A stretch of DNA of 44,034 nucleotides from Paracoccaceae bacterium (GTDB lineage Bacteria > Pseudomonadota > Alphaproteobacteria > Rhodobacterales > Rhodobacteraceae), in assembly GCA_019429405.1 (NCBI GenBank), contig JAHYIZ010000001.1, positions 1 through 44,034 on the forward strand, written 5' to 3'. Both the position numbers and the translations under genes were made by a program. Positions 16,369-25,240 of the stretch are shown piece after piece. Each line of letters opens with the position of its first letter. The stretch's first letter is position 1. The notes under the pieces are model-generated. The model did not search any database. It was given only the letters and a program-made list of their open reading frames with translations, and had not been told where the DNA came from.

Positions 16369-17262
16369 CTATCCCTTCACCGCGCCCGCCGAAAGACCGC
16401 GCACGAAATAGGAACCGGCCAGCACATAGACCGCCAGCGTCGGCAGCGCCGCGATGATCGCCGCGGCCATGTCCACGTTGTATTCCTTGACCCCGGTTGA
16501 GGTGTTGACCACGTTGTTGAGCGCCACCGTCACCGGGTTGCTTTCGCCCACGGTAAAGGCGATGCCGAACAGAAAGTCATTCCAGATCTGGGTGAATTGC
16601 CAGATCAGCGTGACGACGATGGCGGGCAGCGACATCGGCAGGATGATGCGAAAGAAGATGCCGAAAAATCCGGCGCCATCAACCTGCGCCGCACGCACAA
16701 TGCCATCGGAAACGCCGATGAAGAAGTTGCGAAAGAACAGCGTGGTGAAGGCAAGGCCGTAAACTGTGTGCACCAGCACCAGCCCCGGCACCGTGCCCGC
16801 AAGCCCCAGCACACCCAGTGTGCGCGCCATCGGCAGCAAGATCACCTGAAACGGAATGAAGGCGCCAAACAGGATCAGCGCGAAAATCACATCGGCGCCG
16901 CGAAACCGCCATTTGGTCAGCGCGTAGCCATTGAGCGCGCCGAGGAATGTCGAAAGCGCCACCGCCGGTACCACCATCAGCACCGAGTTCCAGACATAGG
17001 GCTGCAACCCGTCACACCGCACCCCGACACAGGCCGACCCCCAGGCCTTGACCCAGGCATCAAAGGTAACGGCCTGCGGCAGGCTGGTAAGGGTGCCAAG
17101 CCGGATCTCTTCCAGTGATTTGACCGAGGTCGAGATCATCACCACCAGCGGCACCAGATAATAAGCGCAAAAGAGCGCCAGCACCGCAAACAGAATGCCG
17201 CGTTGCACAGTTTGCCAAGGCCCCCGGCGCCGCACGATGCCGTCGATCTGGCGCCGGGTCAT
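16369..17262 (-). CDS. Sugar ABC transporter permease, MalG-like
   Basis: A 297-residue inner-membrane permease, the second of the pair. About six hydrophobic helices are visible. The cytoplasmic EAA loop appears around DGIVRAAQVDGAGFFGIFFRIILP, which docks on the ATPase. The C-terminus PTLAVYVLAGSYFVRGLSAGAVKG is characteristic of MalG/UgpE-type subunits. An insert with two cysteines (GSACVGVRCDG) before the first conserved segment resembles glucose/mannose transporter permeases (GtsC-like). The ATG overlaps the end of the upstream permease gene by ATGA, so translation is probably coupled. Confidence 0.94.
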   Translation of the reverse strand: MTRRQIDGIVRRRGPWQTVQRGILFAVLALFCAYYLVPLVVMISTSVKSLEEIRLGTLTSLPQAVTFDAWVKAWGSACVGVRCDGLQPYVWNSVLMVVPAVALSTFLGALNGYALTKWRFRGADVIFALILFGAFIPFQVILLPMARTLGVLGLAGTVPGLVLVHTVYGLAFTTLFFRNFFIGVSDGIVRAAQVDGAGFFGIFFRIILPMSLPAIVVTLIWQFTQIWNDFLFGIAFTVGESNPVTVALNNVVNTSTGVKEYNVDMAAAIIAALPTLAVYVLAGSYFVRGLSAGAVKG

Positions 17263-18161
17263 TTGCGCCCCTCCCGCAGTTCCGAATAAAGATACGGCAC
17301 GATGATCGCGATGATCGTGACCAGCATCATCACGGCACTTGCCGCCGCCACGCCAAGCTCGCTGCGCTGGAAGGCATAGGCATACATGAAGGTTGCGGGC
17401 ATGTCGGTGGCATATCCAGGGCCGCCGCCGGTCAGCGCCATCACCAGATCGAAGCTCTTGATCGCCAGATGCGCAAGGATGATCACGGTTGACATGAACA
17501 CCGGGCGCATCATCGGCAGCACGATGCCGAAATAGGTGCGCAGCGGCCCGGCGCCGTCAATTGCGGCGGCCTTGAGCACCTCGTCATCGACAGATCGCAG
17601 CCCGGCCAGAAACAGCGCCATCGCATAGCCCGACGATTGCCAGACCCCGGCGATGACCACGGTGTAGATCGCGAAATCGGCGTTCACGAGCCAGTCGAAG
17701 GTAAAGTTTTCAAACCCGGCGCGGTGCATCACCCGCTCCAGCCCCAGTCCGGGGTTCAGGATCCATTTCCAGACCGTGCCGGTCACGATGAACGACAGCG
17801 CCATCGGGTAGAGGTAAATAGTGCGGATCGCGCCCTCGATGCGGATGCGCTGGTCCAGCAGGATCGCGAGCAGGATGCCGATCAGCAGGCACAGGCCGAT
17901 GAACAAAACCGAAAAGGTTACGAGATTGCGCAGCGCCACATTCCAGCGCGGCGTCGCCCAAAGCCGCACATACTGACTGACGCCGTCGAGCGTATAGTTG
18001 GGCATCACGCCGGACTTCGTGAACGATATGTAGACCGTCCAGGCGATGAAGCCGTAGACGAAAAACAGGCTGACCGCGAACAGCGGCGAAACCACGATCT
18101 GCGGCAACCACCGGTCGATACTGCGCCACGGGCTGCGGGAATGAGTTTTCGACAAAGCCAT
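17259..18161 (-). CDS. Sugar ABC transporter permease, MalF-like
   Basis: A 300-residue inner-membrane permease with about six helices. The EAA loop is visible as DEVLKAAAIDGAGPLRTYFGIVLPMM. The early segment PLFAVSLFFVYGFIAWTVYISFT and the SGYAMALFLAGL region fit the UgpA/MalF class. It pairs with the MalG-like subunit immediately downstream, with an ATGA overlap. A strong GC hairpin separates it from the upstream binding-protein gene, so membrane components may be made in smaller amount than the binding protein. Confidence 0.94.
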   Translation of the reverse strand: MALSKTHSRSPWRSIDRWLPQIVVSPLFAVSLFFVYGFIAWTVYISFTKSGVMPNYTLDGVSQYVRLWATPRWNVALRNLVTFSVLFIGLCLLIGILLAILLDQRIRIEGAIRTIYLYPMALSFIVTGTVWKWILNPGLGLERVMHRAGFENFTFDWLVNADFAIYTVVIAGVWQSSGYAMALFLAGLRSVDDEVLKAAAIDGAGPLRTYFGIVLPMMRPVFMSTVIILAHLAIKSFDLVMALTGGGPGYATDMPATFMYAYAFQRSELGVAAASAVMMLVTIIAIIVPYLYSELREGRK

Positions 18162-18170
18162 GATTGATCC

Positions 18171-18200
18171 GGTGGCCGGAGGGGCACCCCCCCGGCCACC
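18171..18200 (-). promoter_or_regulatory. Strong stem-loop between binding-protein and permease genes
   Basis: On the transcribed (minus) strand GGTGGCCGG and CCGGCCACC form a perfect 9-bp stem, with further G/C pairing inside the loop. It begins about nine bases after the binding-protein stop. No U-tract follows, so it is more likely a 3' stabiliser or partial attenuator giving excess binding protein than a full terminator. Confidence 0.7.
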
Positions 18201-18208
18201 TCTCTTTG

Positions 18209-19462
18209 CTATTGCGCCCGCGCCACGGCGGCGGCGAGCTGTTTCGCGGCGTCTTGCGAACTCATGTTCGAGTTGAAGAACGCGGTGACCAGATCGAGGA
18301 TCTCGCCGCGCACCGACCGTGACACGGCCATTTCATGCGCCATCGACGGCACCAGCGCGTTGCTTTCAACCGCTGCCACCAGATCGGCGTGCGAAAGCTT
18401 GGCGCAGGCGTCGAAGTCATCAAGCGGGACGTCAGTCCGCGCCGGGATCGAGCCCTTGGCAAGGTTGAACACGCTCTGGAAATCGGGCGACATGATCAGG
18501 CTTGCCAGCGTTTGCTGCCCGGCCAGATTGTCGGCACCCGCAACCTTGAAGAAGGTGAAGCTGTCAGAGTTGAGCACGAAACCGTTGCCCGGCGTAGGAG
18601 CGCAGAGAATATCGACGCCCGGCACCAGCCCGGCGGCCAGAAACTCGCCCTTGGCCCAGTCACCCATGATCTGGAACCCGGCTTCACCCCGGCTGACCAT
18701 GGCCGTGGCAAGGTTCCAGTCGCGCCCGGAAAAGTTGGGGTCCACAAAGCCGCGCAGCATGCGCAACTGGTCAAACGACGCCACCATCATGTCGCCGCTC
18801 AAGGCCGCCTGATCAAGCTCGACCAGCGCCTTGCGGTAGAAATCGGCACCGCCGACCCCCAGCACCACATCCTCGAACAGCGTCGCATCTTGCCAGGGCT
18901 GGCCACCGTGTGCCAACGGGATGATCCCGGCGGCCTGCAACTTCGCGGCGGCGGCGTTGAACTCGGCCCAGGTGGTGGGCATCGCGTCAACCCCCGCTTT
19001 CTTCAGCGCTTCGGGGTTGGCCCAGATCCAGTCAACGCGGTGGATGTTGACCGGCGCCGCCACATATTTGCCCTCGAACTTCATGATCGAGGCCAGCGCA
19101 GGCGGCAGAACGCCATCCCAGTTTTCGCCCGTTGCCACCCCGTCGACATCATTCAGCGCGCCTTCCAGCGCCCATTCCTGAATGCCCGGTCCTTTCAGCT
19201 GCACCGCTGTCGGCGGGTTGCCCGCCACTACGCGCGCGCGCAGCGCGGTCATCGCCGCGTCGCCGCCGCCGCCGGCAATCGGTGAATCGATCCATGTGCC
19301 GCCTTGGCTTTCGAAAGCATTTTTCAGCTCTCCAACCGCCTTGGCTTCGCCGCCCGATGTCCACCAATGCAGGACTTCAACCGTGCCATCTGCCTGCGCA
19401 CCCGAGGCACAAAGCCCCCCGGCAAGCGTTGCGACAGTCAGGGTCTTGATGATCGAAACCAT
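18209..19462 (-). CDS. Sugar ABC transporter substrate-binding protein, glucose/mannose type
   Basis: A 417-residue periplasmic binding protein. The signal peptide ends near SGAQADG. The mature start VEVLHWWTSGGEAKAV, then GGGGDAAMTALRARVVAGNPPTA and QLKGPGIQEWA, are distinctive of the GtsA-type glucose/mannose-binding subfamily of CUT1 transporters. Later HGGQPWQDATLFEDV and the cysteine pair around ILCAPTPG and DACAKLS also fit. It captures sugar in the periplasm and delivers it to the two permeases encoded downstream. It is the first gene of the operon. GGAAAGG lies about six bases before the ATG. Glucose or mannose as ligand is by family resemblance, not proof. Confidence 0.93.
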   Translation of the reverse strand: MVSIIKTLTVATLAGGLCASGAQADGTVEVLHWWTSGGEAKAVGELKNAFESQGGTWIDSPIAGGGGDAAMTALRARVVAGNPPTAVQLKGPGIQEWALEGALNDVDGVATGENWDGVLPPALASIMKFEGKYVAAPVNIHRVDWIWANPEALKKAGVDAMPTTWAEFNAAAAKLQAAGIIPLAHGGQPWQDATLFEDVVLGVGGADFYRKALVELDQAALSGDMMVASFDQLRMLRGFVDPNFSGRDWNLATAMVSRGEAGFQIMGDWAKGEFLAAGLVPGVDILCAPTPGNGFVLNSDSFTFFKVAGADNLAGQQTLASLIMSPDFQSVFNLAKGSIPARTDVPLDDFDACAKLSHADLVAAVESNALVPSMAHEMAVSRSVRGEILDLVTAFFNSNMSSQDAAKQLAAAVARAQ

Positions 19463-19619
19463 TTGAGTGTCCTTTCCTCCAAGGGGTCAGGGCCGCAAAC
19501 GTCGCTGTGCTTGCGCGCCTCGCATACGTTCCGCCCCCGCCCGGTTCGCGCGGCCATTCGTGCGCACCGAAGCCGCAGGTTGAACACGCCAATCAAGGCC
19601 CGGCATGGCGCGCGTCGCA

Positions 19620-19633
19620 TTGACAGCCGTCAA
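19620..19633. promoter_or_regulatory. FNR-type binding site 1
   Basis: TTGAC-AGCC-GTCAA is a perfect inverted repeat matching the FNR/FnrP half-site pattern. Its centre is about 153 bp before the host-attachment gene start and about 164 bp before the sugar-binding gene start. Confidence 0.75.
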
Positions 19634-19701
19634 CGCCGGCGCCGATTTCGGCCCGGCGGAATTGGTGGCCGCAAAGAGTAGCGCGACTTTCACGCGCACC
19701 G

Positions 19702-19715
19702 TTGATTGCGGTCAA
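19702..19715. promoter_or_regulatory. FNR-type binding site 2
   Basis: TTGAT-TGCG-GTCAA, a near-perfect FNR-type palindrome. It ends 64 bp before the host-attachment gene ATG, a distance compatible with class II activation at a promoter between the two. Confidence 0.8.
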
Positions 19716-19779
19716 TGCAACCTTGGGGCAAGCGGCGCGAAGTCAGACCACTTGATCCGAGTCAGCTTCGGTGAATGCC

Positions 19780-20220
19780 ATGGAACATGGAAAGCTTTGG
19801 GCGCTGGTGATGAACGCGACCCGTGCGCGCATTCTGCGCGGGGTGCGCAAGGACAGCCAACAAGGCGAGACCGAACTGGTGCTGCGCGCGCCGCATCGGG
19901 CACTGCGCGACATCATGTCAGACAGACCGGGCCGGACCGCGGCGTCGTCTGGCCGTGGGCGGCGCTCGGCCATGGAATACGCGTCCGACCCGGTGCGTGA
20001 AGATGCGGTTGCCTTCGCGAAAGAGGTTGTCGTGCTGCTGGAAACCCATCGCAAGGCGGGCGATTTCGATCGCCTCGCGGTCTTTGCCTCGCAAGACATG
20101 CTTGGCATTGTGCGCAAGGAACTGACCGACGGGCTGAAAGCGACTGTAACCGTCGAGGTCGCGAAGAACCTGATGCATGAGACCGAAAGCGATCTGATGC
20201 GGATCGTAGCGCAACCTTAG
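19780..20220 (+). CDS. Host attachment family protein (baeRF/eRF1-like)
   Basis: A 146-residue cytosolic protein of the family annotated as required for attachment to host cells (PF10116), related to the eRF1 central domain (baeRF). The opening LWALVMNATRARIL, the middle basic, low-complexity stretch with RPGRTAASSGRGRRSAMEY, and the C-terminal LETHRKAGDFDRLAVFAS and MLGIVRKEL fit the family. The exact biochemical role is not established. GTG 19771 could also serve as start, but ATG 19780 opens the conserved part. Upstream lie two FNR-type sites, and downstream a phosphoribosyltransferase gene 65 bp away in the same direction. Control by low oxygen through FNR is inferred from those sites. 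Confidence 0.85.
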   Translation: MEHGKLWALVMNATRARILRGVRKDSQQGETELVLRAPHRALRDIMSDRPGRTAASSGRGRRSAMEYASDPVREDAVAFAKEVVVLLETHRKAGDFDRLAVFASQDMLGIVRKELTDGLKATVTVEVAKNLMHETESDLMRIVAQP

Positions 20221-20285
20221 CGCAGCCCTTGTTGCGGCCCCGCGCAGACGCTTCGCGAGCGCCGCGCGATGCGGAGGAAGGTGGC

Positions 20286-20930
20286 ATGTTCCAAAATCGT
20301 GCCGAAGCCGGAAAGATGTTGGCCCGGCGCTTGCTGCACCACCGCAACGCCAATCCCGTGGTGCTGGCGCTGCCTCGCGGTGGCGTGCCAGTCGGCGCCG
20401 AGATTGCCAGCGCATTGAATGCGCCGCTTGATCTGATGCTGGTGCGCAAGGTGGGTTTGCCGGGGCAGCCCGAGCTTGCGTTGGCCGCCATCGCCGGCCC
20501 GAATGGCGAAGAACTGGTGGTGAATGACGAGGTGGCGGCGGCCTCGGGGCTTGGCGCCGCCGAGATCGAGCGCCTCGCAGAGCTGGAGCGCCCCGAGCTT
20601 GCACGCCGCAAGGCCGCCTACATGGCGGGCCGCGCGCCGGTTTCACTGGCGGCAAGAACGGTGATCCTGACGGATGACGGCATCGCCACCGGGGCAACGG
20701 TGCGCGCGGCCCTGCGCGCCTTGCGGCGTGCGGCGCCGGGGCGCATCATCCTTGCGGTTCCGGTCGCGCCGGCCGATGTGCTCGCAAGTTTGCGGCCCGA
20801 AGCGGATGAAACCGTGTGCCTTGAATCGCGCGGTTTTCTAGGGTCGGTCGGGGCGCATTACGCGCATTTTCCGCAGGTGCACGACGGCGAAGTGATCGCC
20901 TGTCTTGCTGCAGCGCCGAAAGCGGTCTGA
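20286..20930 (+). CDS. Phosphoribosyltransferase family protein
   Basis: A 214-residue type I phosphoribosyltransferase fold. The PRPP-binding loop VILTDDGIATGATV is at residues 126-139. VVLALPRGGVPVGAEIA near residue 25 and LVRKVGLPGQPELALAAIA are diagnostic of the stand-alone family often found in low-oxygen or stress regulons next to alpha/beta hydrolases. The base or nucleotide acted on is unknown. AGGAAGG lies just upstream of ATG 20286, which was preferred over an in-frame TTG at 20229. It is probably co-transcribed with the host-attachment-family gene. The acidic pair D130-D131 needed for PRPP binding is intact, so it should be active. Confidence 0.9.
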   Translation: MFQNRAEAGKMLARRLLHHRNANPVVLALPRGGVPVGAEIASALNAPLDLMLVRKVGLPGQPELALAAIAGPNGEELVVNDEVAAASGLGAAEIERLAELERPELARRKAAYMAGRAPVSLAARTVILTDDGIATGATVRAALRALRRAAPGRIILAVPVAPADVLASLRPEADETVCLESRGFLGSVGAHYAHFPQVHDGEVIACLAAAPKAV

Positions 20931-20982
20931 ACGCCCCGCGGGCCACCCTCGCGCGCGCCAAGGCCAGCTTTGGGGCCGCGCC

Positions 20983-21408
20983 TCAGTCCCAAAGCTCGCG
21001 CAGTGGCCTGCGCAAGGCATGCGCGACCTGATCAAGCTCGCCCGGCGACAGCTTGCGGCGCAAAAGGTCGAACACCGCCACAGCGCAATCTTCGGCGTCT
21101 TCAAGCGGCGCGTCGATGAACGGGGCAGAGATGCGCGCCAGAAATTCCGCTTTGCCACGCGGGTGGGCGGGGGTTTTGGCAGGCACCCAGCCTTCATAAT
21201 AGACCCCGCGCAGCAGCAACGGCAGTTGCGCGGCAAGATCAGCCGCCTCATCCACGGTCAGAAAATCGCGCAATGCATGCAGCGTGACGCGCAACAGCAT
21301 GTAGGCGCGGCGCTTGTCATGCCAGCCGAGATCTTCGCACAAAAGATTGATCCATTCTGCCGCAACCTGCGGCGCATGGTCCAGAGTCGAAATTTCAAGG
21401 GTCTTCAT
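20983..21408 (-). CDS. DUF2267 domain protein
   Basis: A 141-residue protein of the DUF2267 family. The pattern is AEWINLLCEDLGWHDKRRAYMLLRVTLHALRDFLTVDEAADLAAQLPLLLRGVYYEGW, then a second half repeating the helical motif (FDLLRRKLSPGELDQVAHALRRPLRELW). No catalytic residues are evident, and its role is not known. Such genes recur in hypoxia or stress gene sets. ATG 21408 was chosen because the family N-terminus starts there and GGGGGGCGG precedes it; the frame opens earlier with non-family residues. A perfect FNR-type palindrome sits 63-76 bp upstream. It converges with the phosphoribosyltransferase gene. Confidence 0.87.
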   Translation of the reverse strand: MKTLEISTLDHAPQVAAEWINLLCEDLGWHDKRRAYMLLRVTLHALRDFLTVDEAADLAAQLPLLLRGVYYEGWVPAKTPAHPRGKAEFLARISAPFIDAPLEDAEDCAVAVFDLLRRKLSPGELDQVAHALRRPLRELWD

Positions 21409-21470
21409 ACCGCCCCCCCATGTTTGCTGGTACATTGGCGCAAGTCTGCGGCGCGGGCGTGCCCGGTGCA

Positions 21471-21484
21471 TTGACGCCAGTCAA
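21471..21484. promoter_or_regulatory. FNR-type binding site 3
   Basis: TTGAC-GCCA-GTCAA, a perfect palindrome, about 63 bp before the ATG of the minus-strand DUF2267 gene. It also sits about 80 bp past the 3' end of the cysteine-cluster regulator, so it most likely serves DUF2267. Confidence 0.8.
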
Positions 21485-21562
21485 CGCGGCGCCCCGGTTC
21501 GGCGCGCGCTGCAGCAATGCGGTTTTGGCGCCAAATGGACCGGGCGACCATACGCGTACCTG

Positions 21563-22360
21563 TCAGGCGGCGTCTGGCAATTTTGGGTCACGCGTTCTTG
21601 CCCATTTCAAGTCTGATGCCGCGAAGCGGATCGCGGCGAAAGTCTCATCAATGCAACCCATCGTGACCAGTCTCGAAAGATCGGAAATCTCGAAACGGTC
21701 CGGGCAATGGATGCGGATTGCCCCTATTGCATCCAAACGGTGCGTGATCCGGCTGATCGTCTCCACCGATGTGCCCAGCAAATCTGCAATGTCTGCGCGC
21801 GGAAAGTCGATCGTCAGAACGCCGCCGCCCCTTGCAATCGGCGCATACGGCATGAAGCGCGTTGCCAGCGCCAGAAATGCGCACAGCCTTTCTTCAACGG
21901 TCAGCGCCCCGAGCGACCAGGCCAAAAGCCTTAGCTGGTCCAGTTTGGTCACCCGCAAGGAATAGACGGCCCGCGCCAGATCGGGGGCGTCTTCCAGCAA
22001 TCTTCTGAAACCGCCGCGCTCAAACCGGCAGAGCCGCGCCGATGTCGCGGCCTCGACCTCGCCAGGCAACTTTCTGCCGTGTTCAGCAATGAAATCACCC
22101 GGCAACGCCATGCTGACGATCTGCCGGTGCCCGTCGATGCGGTGGCGCTGCGTGCGCAGGTAGCCCGAAACCAGCACCCCGACCAGATCGTGTTCGCAAT
22201 CATCGCCCCAGACGCGGCTATTAGCCGAAAACGTCTGGATGGAAGCAAGTCTGGCCAGACGCAATTGCGTCGTGGCGCGCAACTGGCCGCAAATGCCCTG
22301 CCGCCGCATTGCGCAACCGGCGCATTTCGAGTCGAGAGAGATTACCGGACAGGACACCAC
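21563..22360 (-). CDS. FNR-type transcription regulator with [4Fe-4S] cysteines
   Basis: A Crp/Fnr family regulator of about 265 residues. The N-terminal motif has C13-x2-C16-x7-C24, with a further cysteine at 111 (TSARLC). This is the four-cysteine pattern that holds an oxygen-labile [4Fe-4S] cluster in FnrL/FixK-like FNR proteins. A cyclic-nucleotide-like barrel and dimer helix follow. The winged helix has TSVETISRITHRL with E200, S203 and R204, the recognition residues for TTGAT half-sites. The frame extends 53 codons upstream, but those residues look non-coding; a GTG at 22360 (or 22357) gives a family-like length. It is divergent from a second Crp/Fnr gene, with an FNR site between them. 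It is the probable regulator of the surrounding sites. Confidence 0.88.
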   Translation of the reverse strand: MVSCPVISLDSKCAGCAMRRQGICGQLRATTQLRLARLASIQTFSANSRVWGDDCEHDLVGVLVSGYLRTQRHRIDGHRQIVSMALPGDFIAEHGRKLPGEVEAATSARLCRFERGGFRRLLEDAPDLARAVYSLRVTKLDQLRLLAWSLGALTVEERLCAFLALATRFMPYAPIARGGGVLTIDFPRADIADLLGTSVETISRITHRLDAIGAIRIHCPDRFEISDLSRLVTMGCIDETFAAIRFAASDLKWARTRDPKLPDAA

Positions 22361-22527
22361 AAAGCCCCCCACTTGTCGTTCGACACCAAGCCGGAGCGGG
22401 CCACAGGACAGATCGAAGACAAGGGCGCAGCCCACGAAGCAACGCAAAACCCAGCACACCTGCCCTGAAACCCGGCAATCTGCCAGCGCCCGCAGCATCT
22501 TCCTATCATCACCCGGCAATCGCTGCC

Positions 22528-22541
22528 TTGACAGACATCAA
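22528..22541. promoter_or_regulatory. FNR-type binding site 4
   Basis: TTGAC-AGAC-ATCAA, a near-perfect FNR palindrome between the two divergent Crp/Fnr genes. It ends 94 bp before the plus-strand regulator and lies about 168 bp upstream of the minus-strand regulator's proposed GTG, so it may control one or both. Confidence 0.78.
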
Positions 22542-22635
22542 GTGCTGCCCGACGCTTGTTTTGGGACATTCGGGAGGGTGCCGGGCCCGCGAACGTCGGT
22601 TATCGCGGCCGGAATGAAAGCAAGGGTCGGCCCAA

Positions 22636-23367
22636 ATGGCATTGCCAGAACACGAACCTCTGCTTCCGCCCGCACTCCGGCACGGTAGCGGCAAGCATAT
22701 CGGGCAGCTATTCGAGCGCTTTGGCCCTGCCGAGCGTGCGGCAATCGCCGCAATTTCATGCCTGAAGAAAATTCGCACCGGCGAGACCGTGATTGATGAG
22801 GGTGAGACGTCCCAGCATCTGGGATATGTCGTTGATGGCATTCTGTGCATGAAGAAAGTGCTTCCCGACGGGCGGTCGCATATCATCGGGTTTCTCACCC
22901 GCGCCGACATGTTTGGCCGCATCTTTGACGGCGGTGCCGGGTATTCGGTTGCGGCACTGACGGATGCCGAGCTGTTCTGCCTGCAACGCGAACCTTTTGA
23001 GCGTATTCTGCGCGGCAACCCTGCGGTTGAACGCTCCTTTCTGGTCAATGTGCTGGATGAACTGGATGCCGCCCGCGCCTCGGTTCTGCTGCTGGGCGGG
23101 CGCCGGGTGCTGGAGCGCGTCGCGGCGTTTCTGCTGCTGCTGGCGCGCGGCAATTCTGAGACTGGCGAGGGCGCCGGGCAAATGCCCTTTGTGGTGCGCG
23201 TGCCCGTGCGTCGTGTCGAGCTTGCGCAGTATCTTGGCACCCGGCCTGAATCGCTCAGCCGCGCGCTGCACGCGCTGCAAGCGCGCGCGATCATCCGGAT
23301 CATCGACGCCGCCAATTTTGAAATCATCGACCGCGCCGCGCTGGCCGAGATCGCCGGTCAGGATTGA
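22636..23367 (+). CDS. Crp/Fnr family regulator without N-terminal cluster cysteines
   Basis: A 243-residue regulator. Residues 22-150 form a cyclic-nucleotide-like sensor barrel and dimer helix, with TVIDEGETSQHLGYVVDG. The C-terminal winged helix has VRRVELAQYLGTRPESLSRALHALQ, with E205, S208 and R209 in the recognition helix. These fit FNR-type half-sites, so it could compete for the same boxes as its neighbour. It lacks the N-terminal cysteine cluster (cysteines only at 42, 71 and 115), so it should not sense oxygen by a [4Fe-4S] cluster; a haem, NO or other signal as in DNR/NnrR-like proteins is possible. The ATG at 22636 has AAGG about twelve bases upstream. Confidence 0.88.
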   Translation: MALPEHEPLLPPALRHGSGKHIGQLFERFGPAERAAIAAISCLKKIRTGETVIDEGETSQHLGYVVDGILCMKKVLPDGRSHIIGFLTRADMFGRIFDGGAGYSVAALTDAELFCLQREPFERILRGNPAVERSFLVNVLDELDAARASVLLLGGRRVLERVAAFLLLLARGNSETGEGAGQMPFVVRVPVRRVELAQYLGTRPESLSRALHALQARAIIRIIDAANFEIIDRAALAEIAGQD

Positions 23368-23381
23368 TCTGCATCGCTTGG

Positions 23382-23395
23382 TTGACGCGCGTCAA
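23382..23395. promoter_or_regulatory. FNR-type binding site 5
   Basis: TTGAC-GCGC-GTCAA, a perfect palindrome placed 14 bases after the stop of the cysteine-less regulator. It is 100-150 bp before the ligase gene that opens the 2-oxoacid dehydrogenase operon. It probably drives that operon under low oxygen. Confidence 0.8.
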
Positions 23396-23545
23396 TGCAC
23401 CCGGCGCGCCCGGCGGTGACACTTCGCCTTGGCGCGGTATGCGATCCGCGCACCAGTGCTGCGGTGGCGTCAAGTGCCGCCGGGGGGGGGCTGAATGGCG
23501 TGGGGCGCGATCCGAAAACCGGCAGCCGAGCGGCGCAAGGCCGCG

Positions 23546-25236
<1,691 letters not shown>

Positions 25237-25240
<4 letters not shown>

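Larger units (their letters stand above)
19463..19779. other. Divergent intergenic region with FNR-type sites
   Basis: This 317-bp gap separates the minus-strand sugar-binding gene from the plus-strand host-attachment-family gene. I see no credible gene. It holds two clear FNR-type palindromes, at 19620 and 19702, plus a degenerate one at 19752-19765 (TTGAT-CCGA-GTCAG, last base off). All lie nearer the plus-strand gene. Confidence 0.7.

Noticed and set aside
22361-22519. N-terminal 53-codon extension of the cysteine-cluster regulator
   Set aside because: The residues do not resemble FNR proteins and would overlap the promoter gap; a GTG at 22360 gives a normal start just before the cysteine motif.
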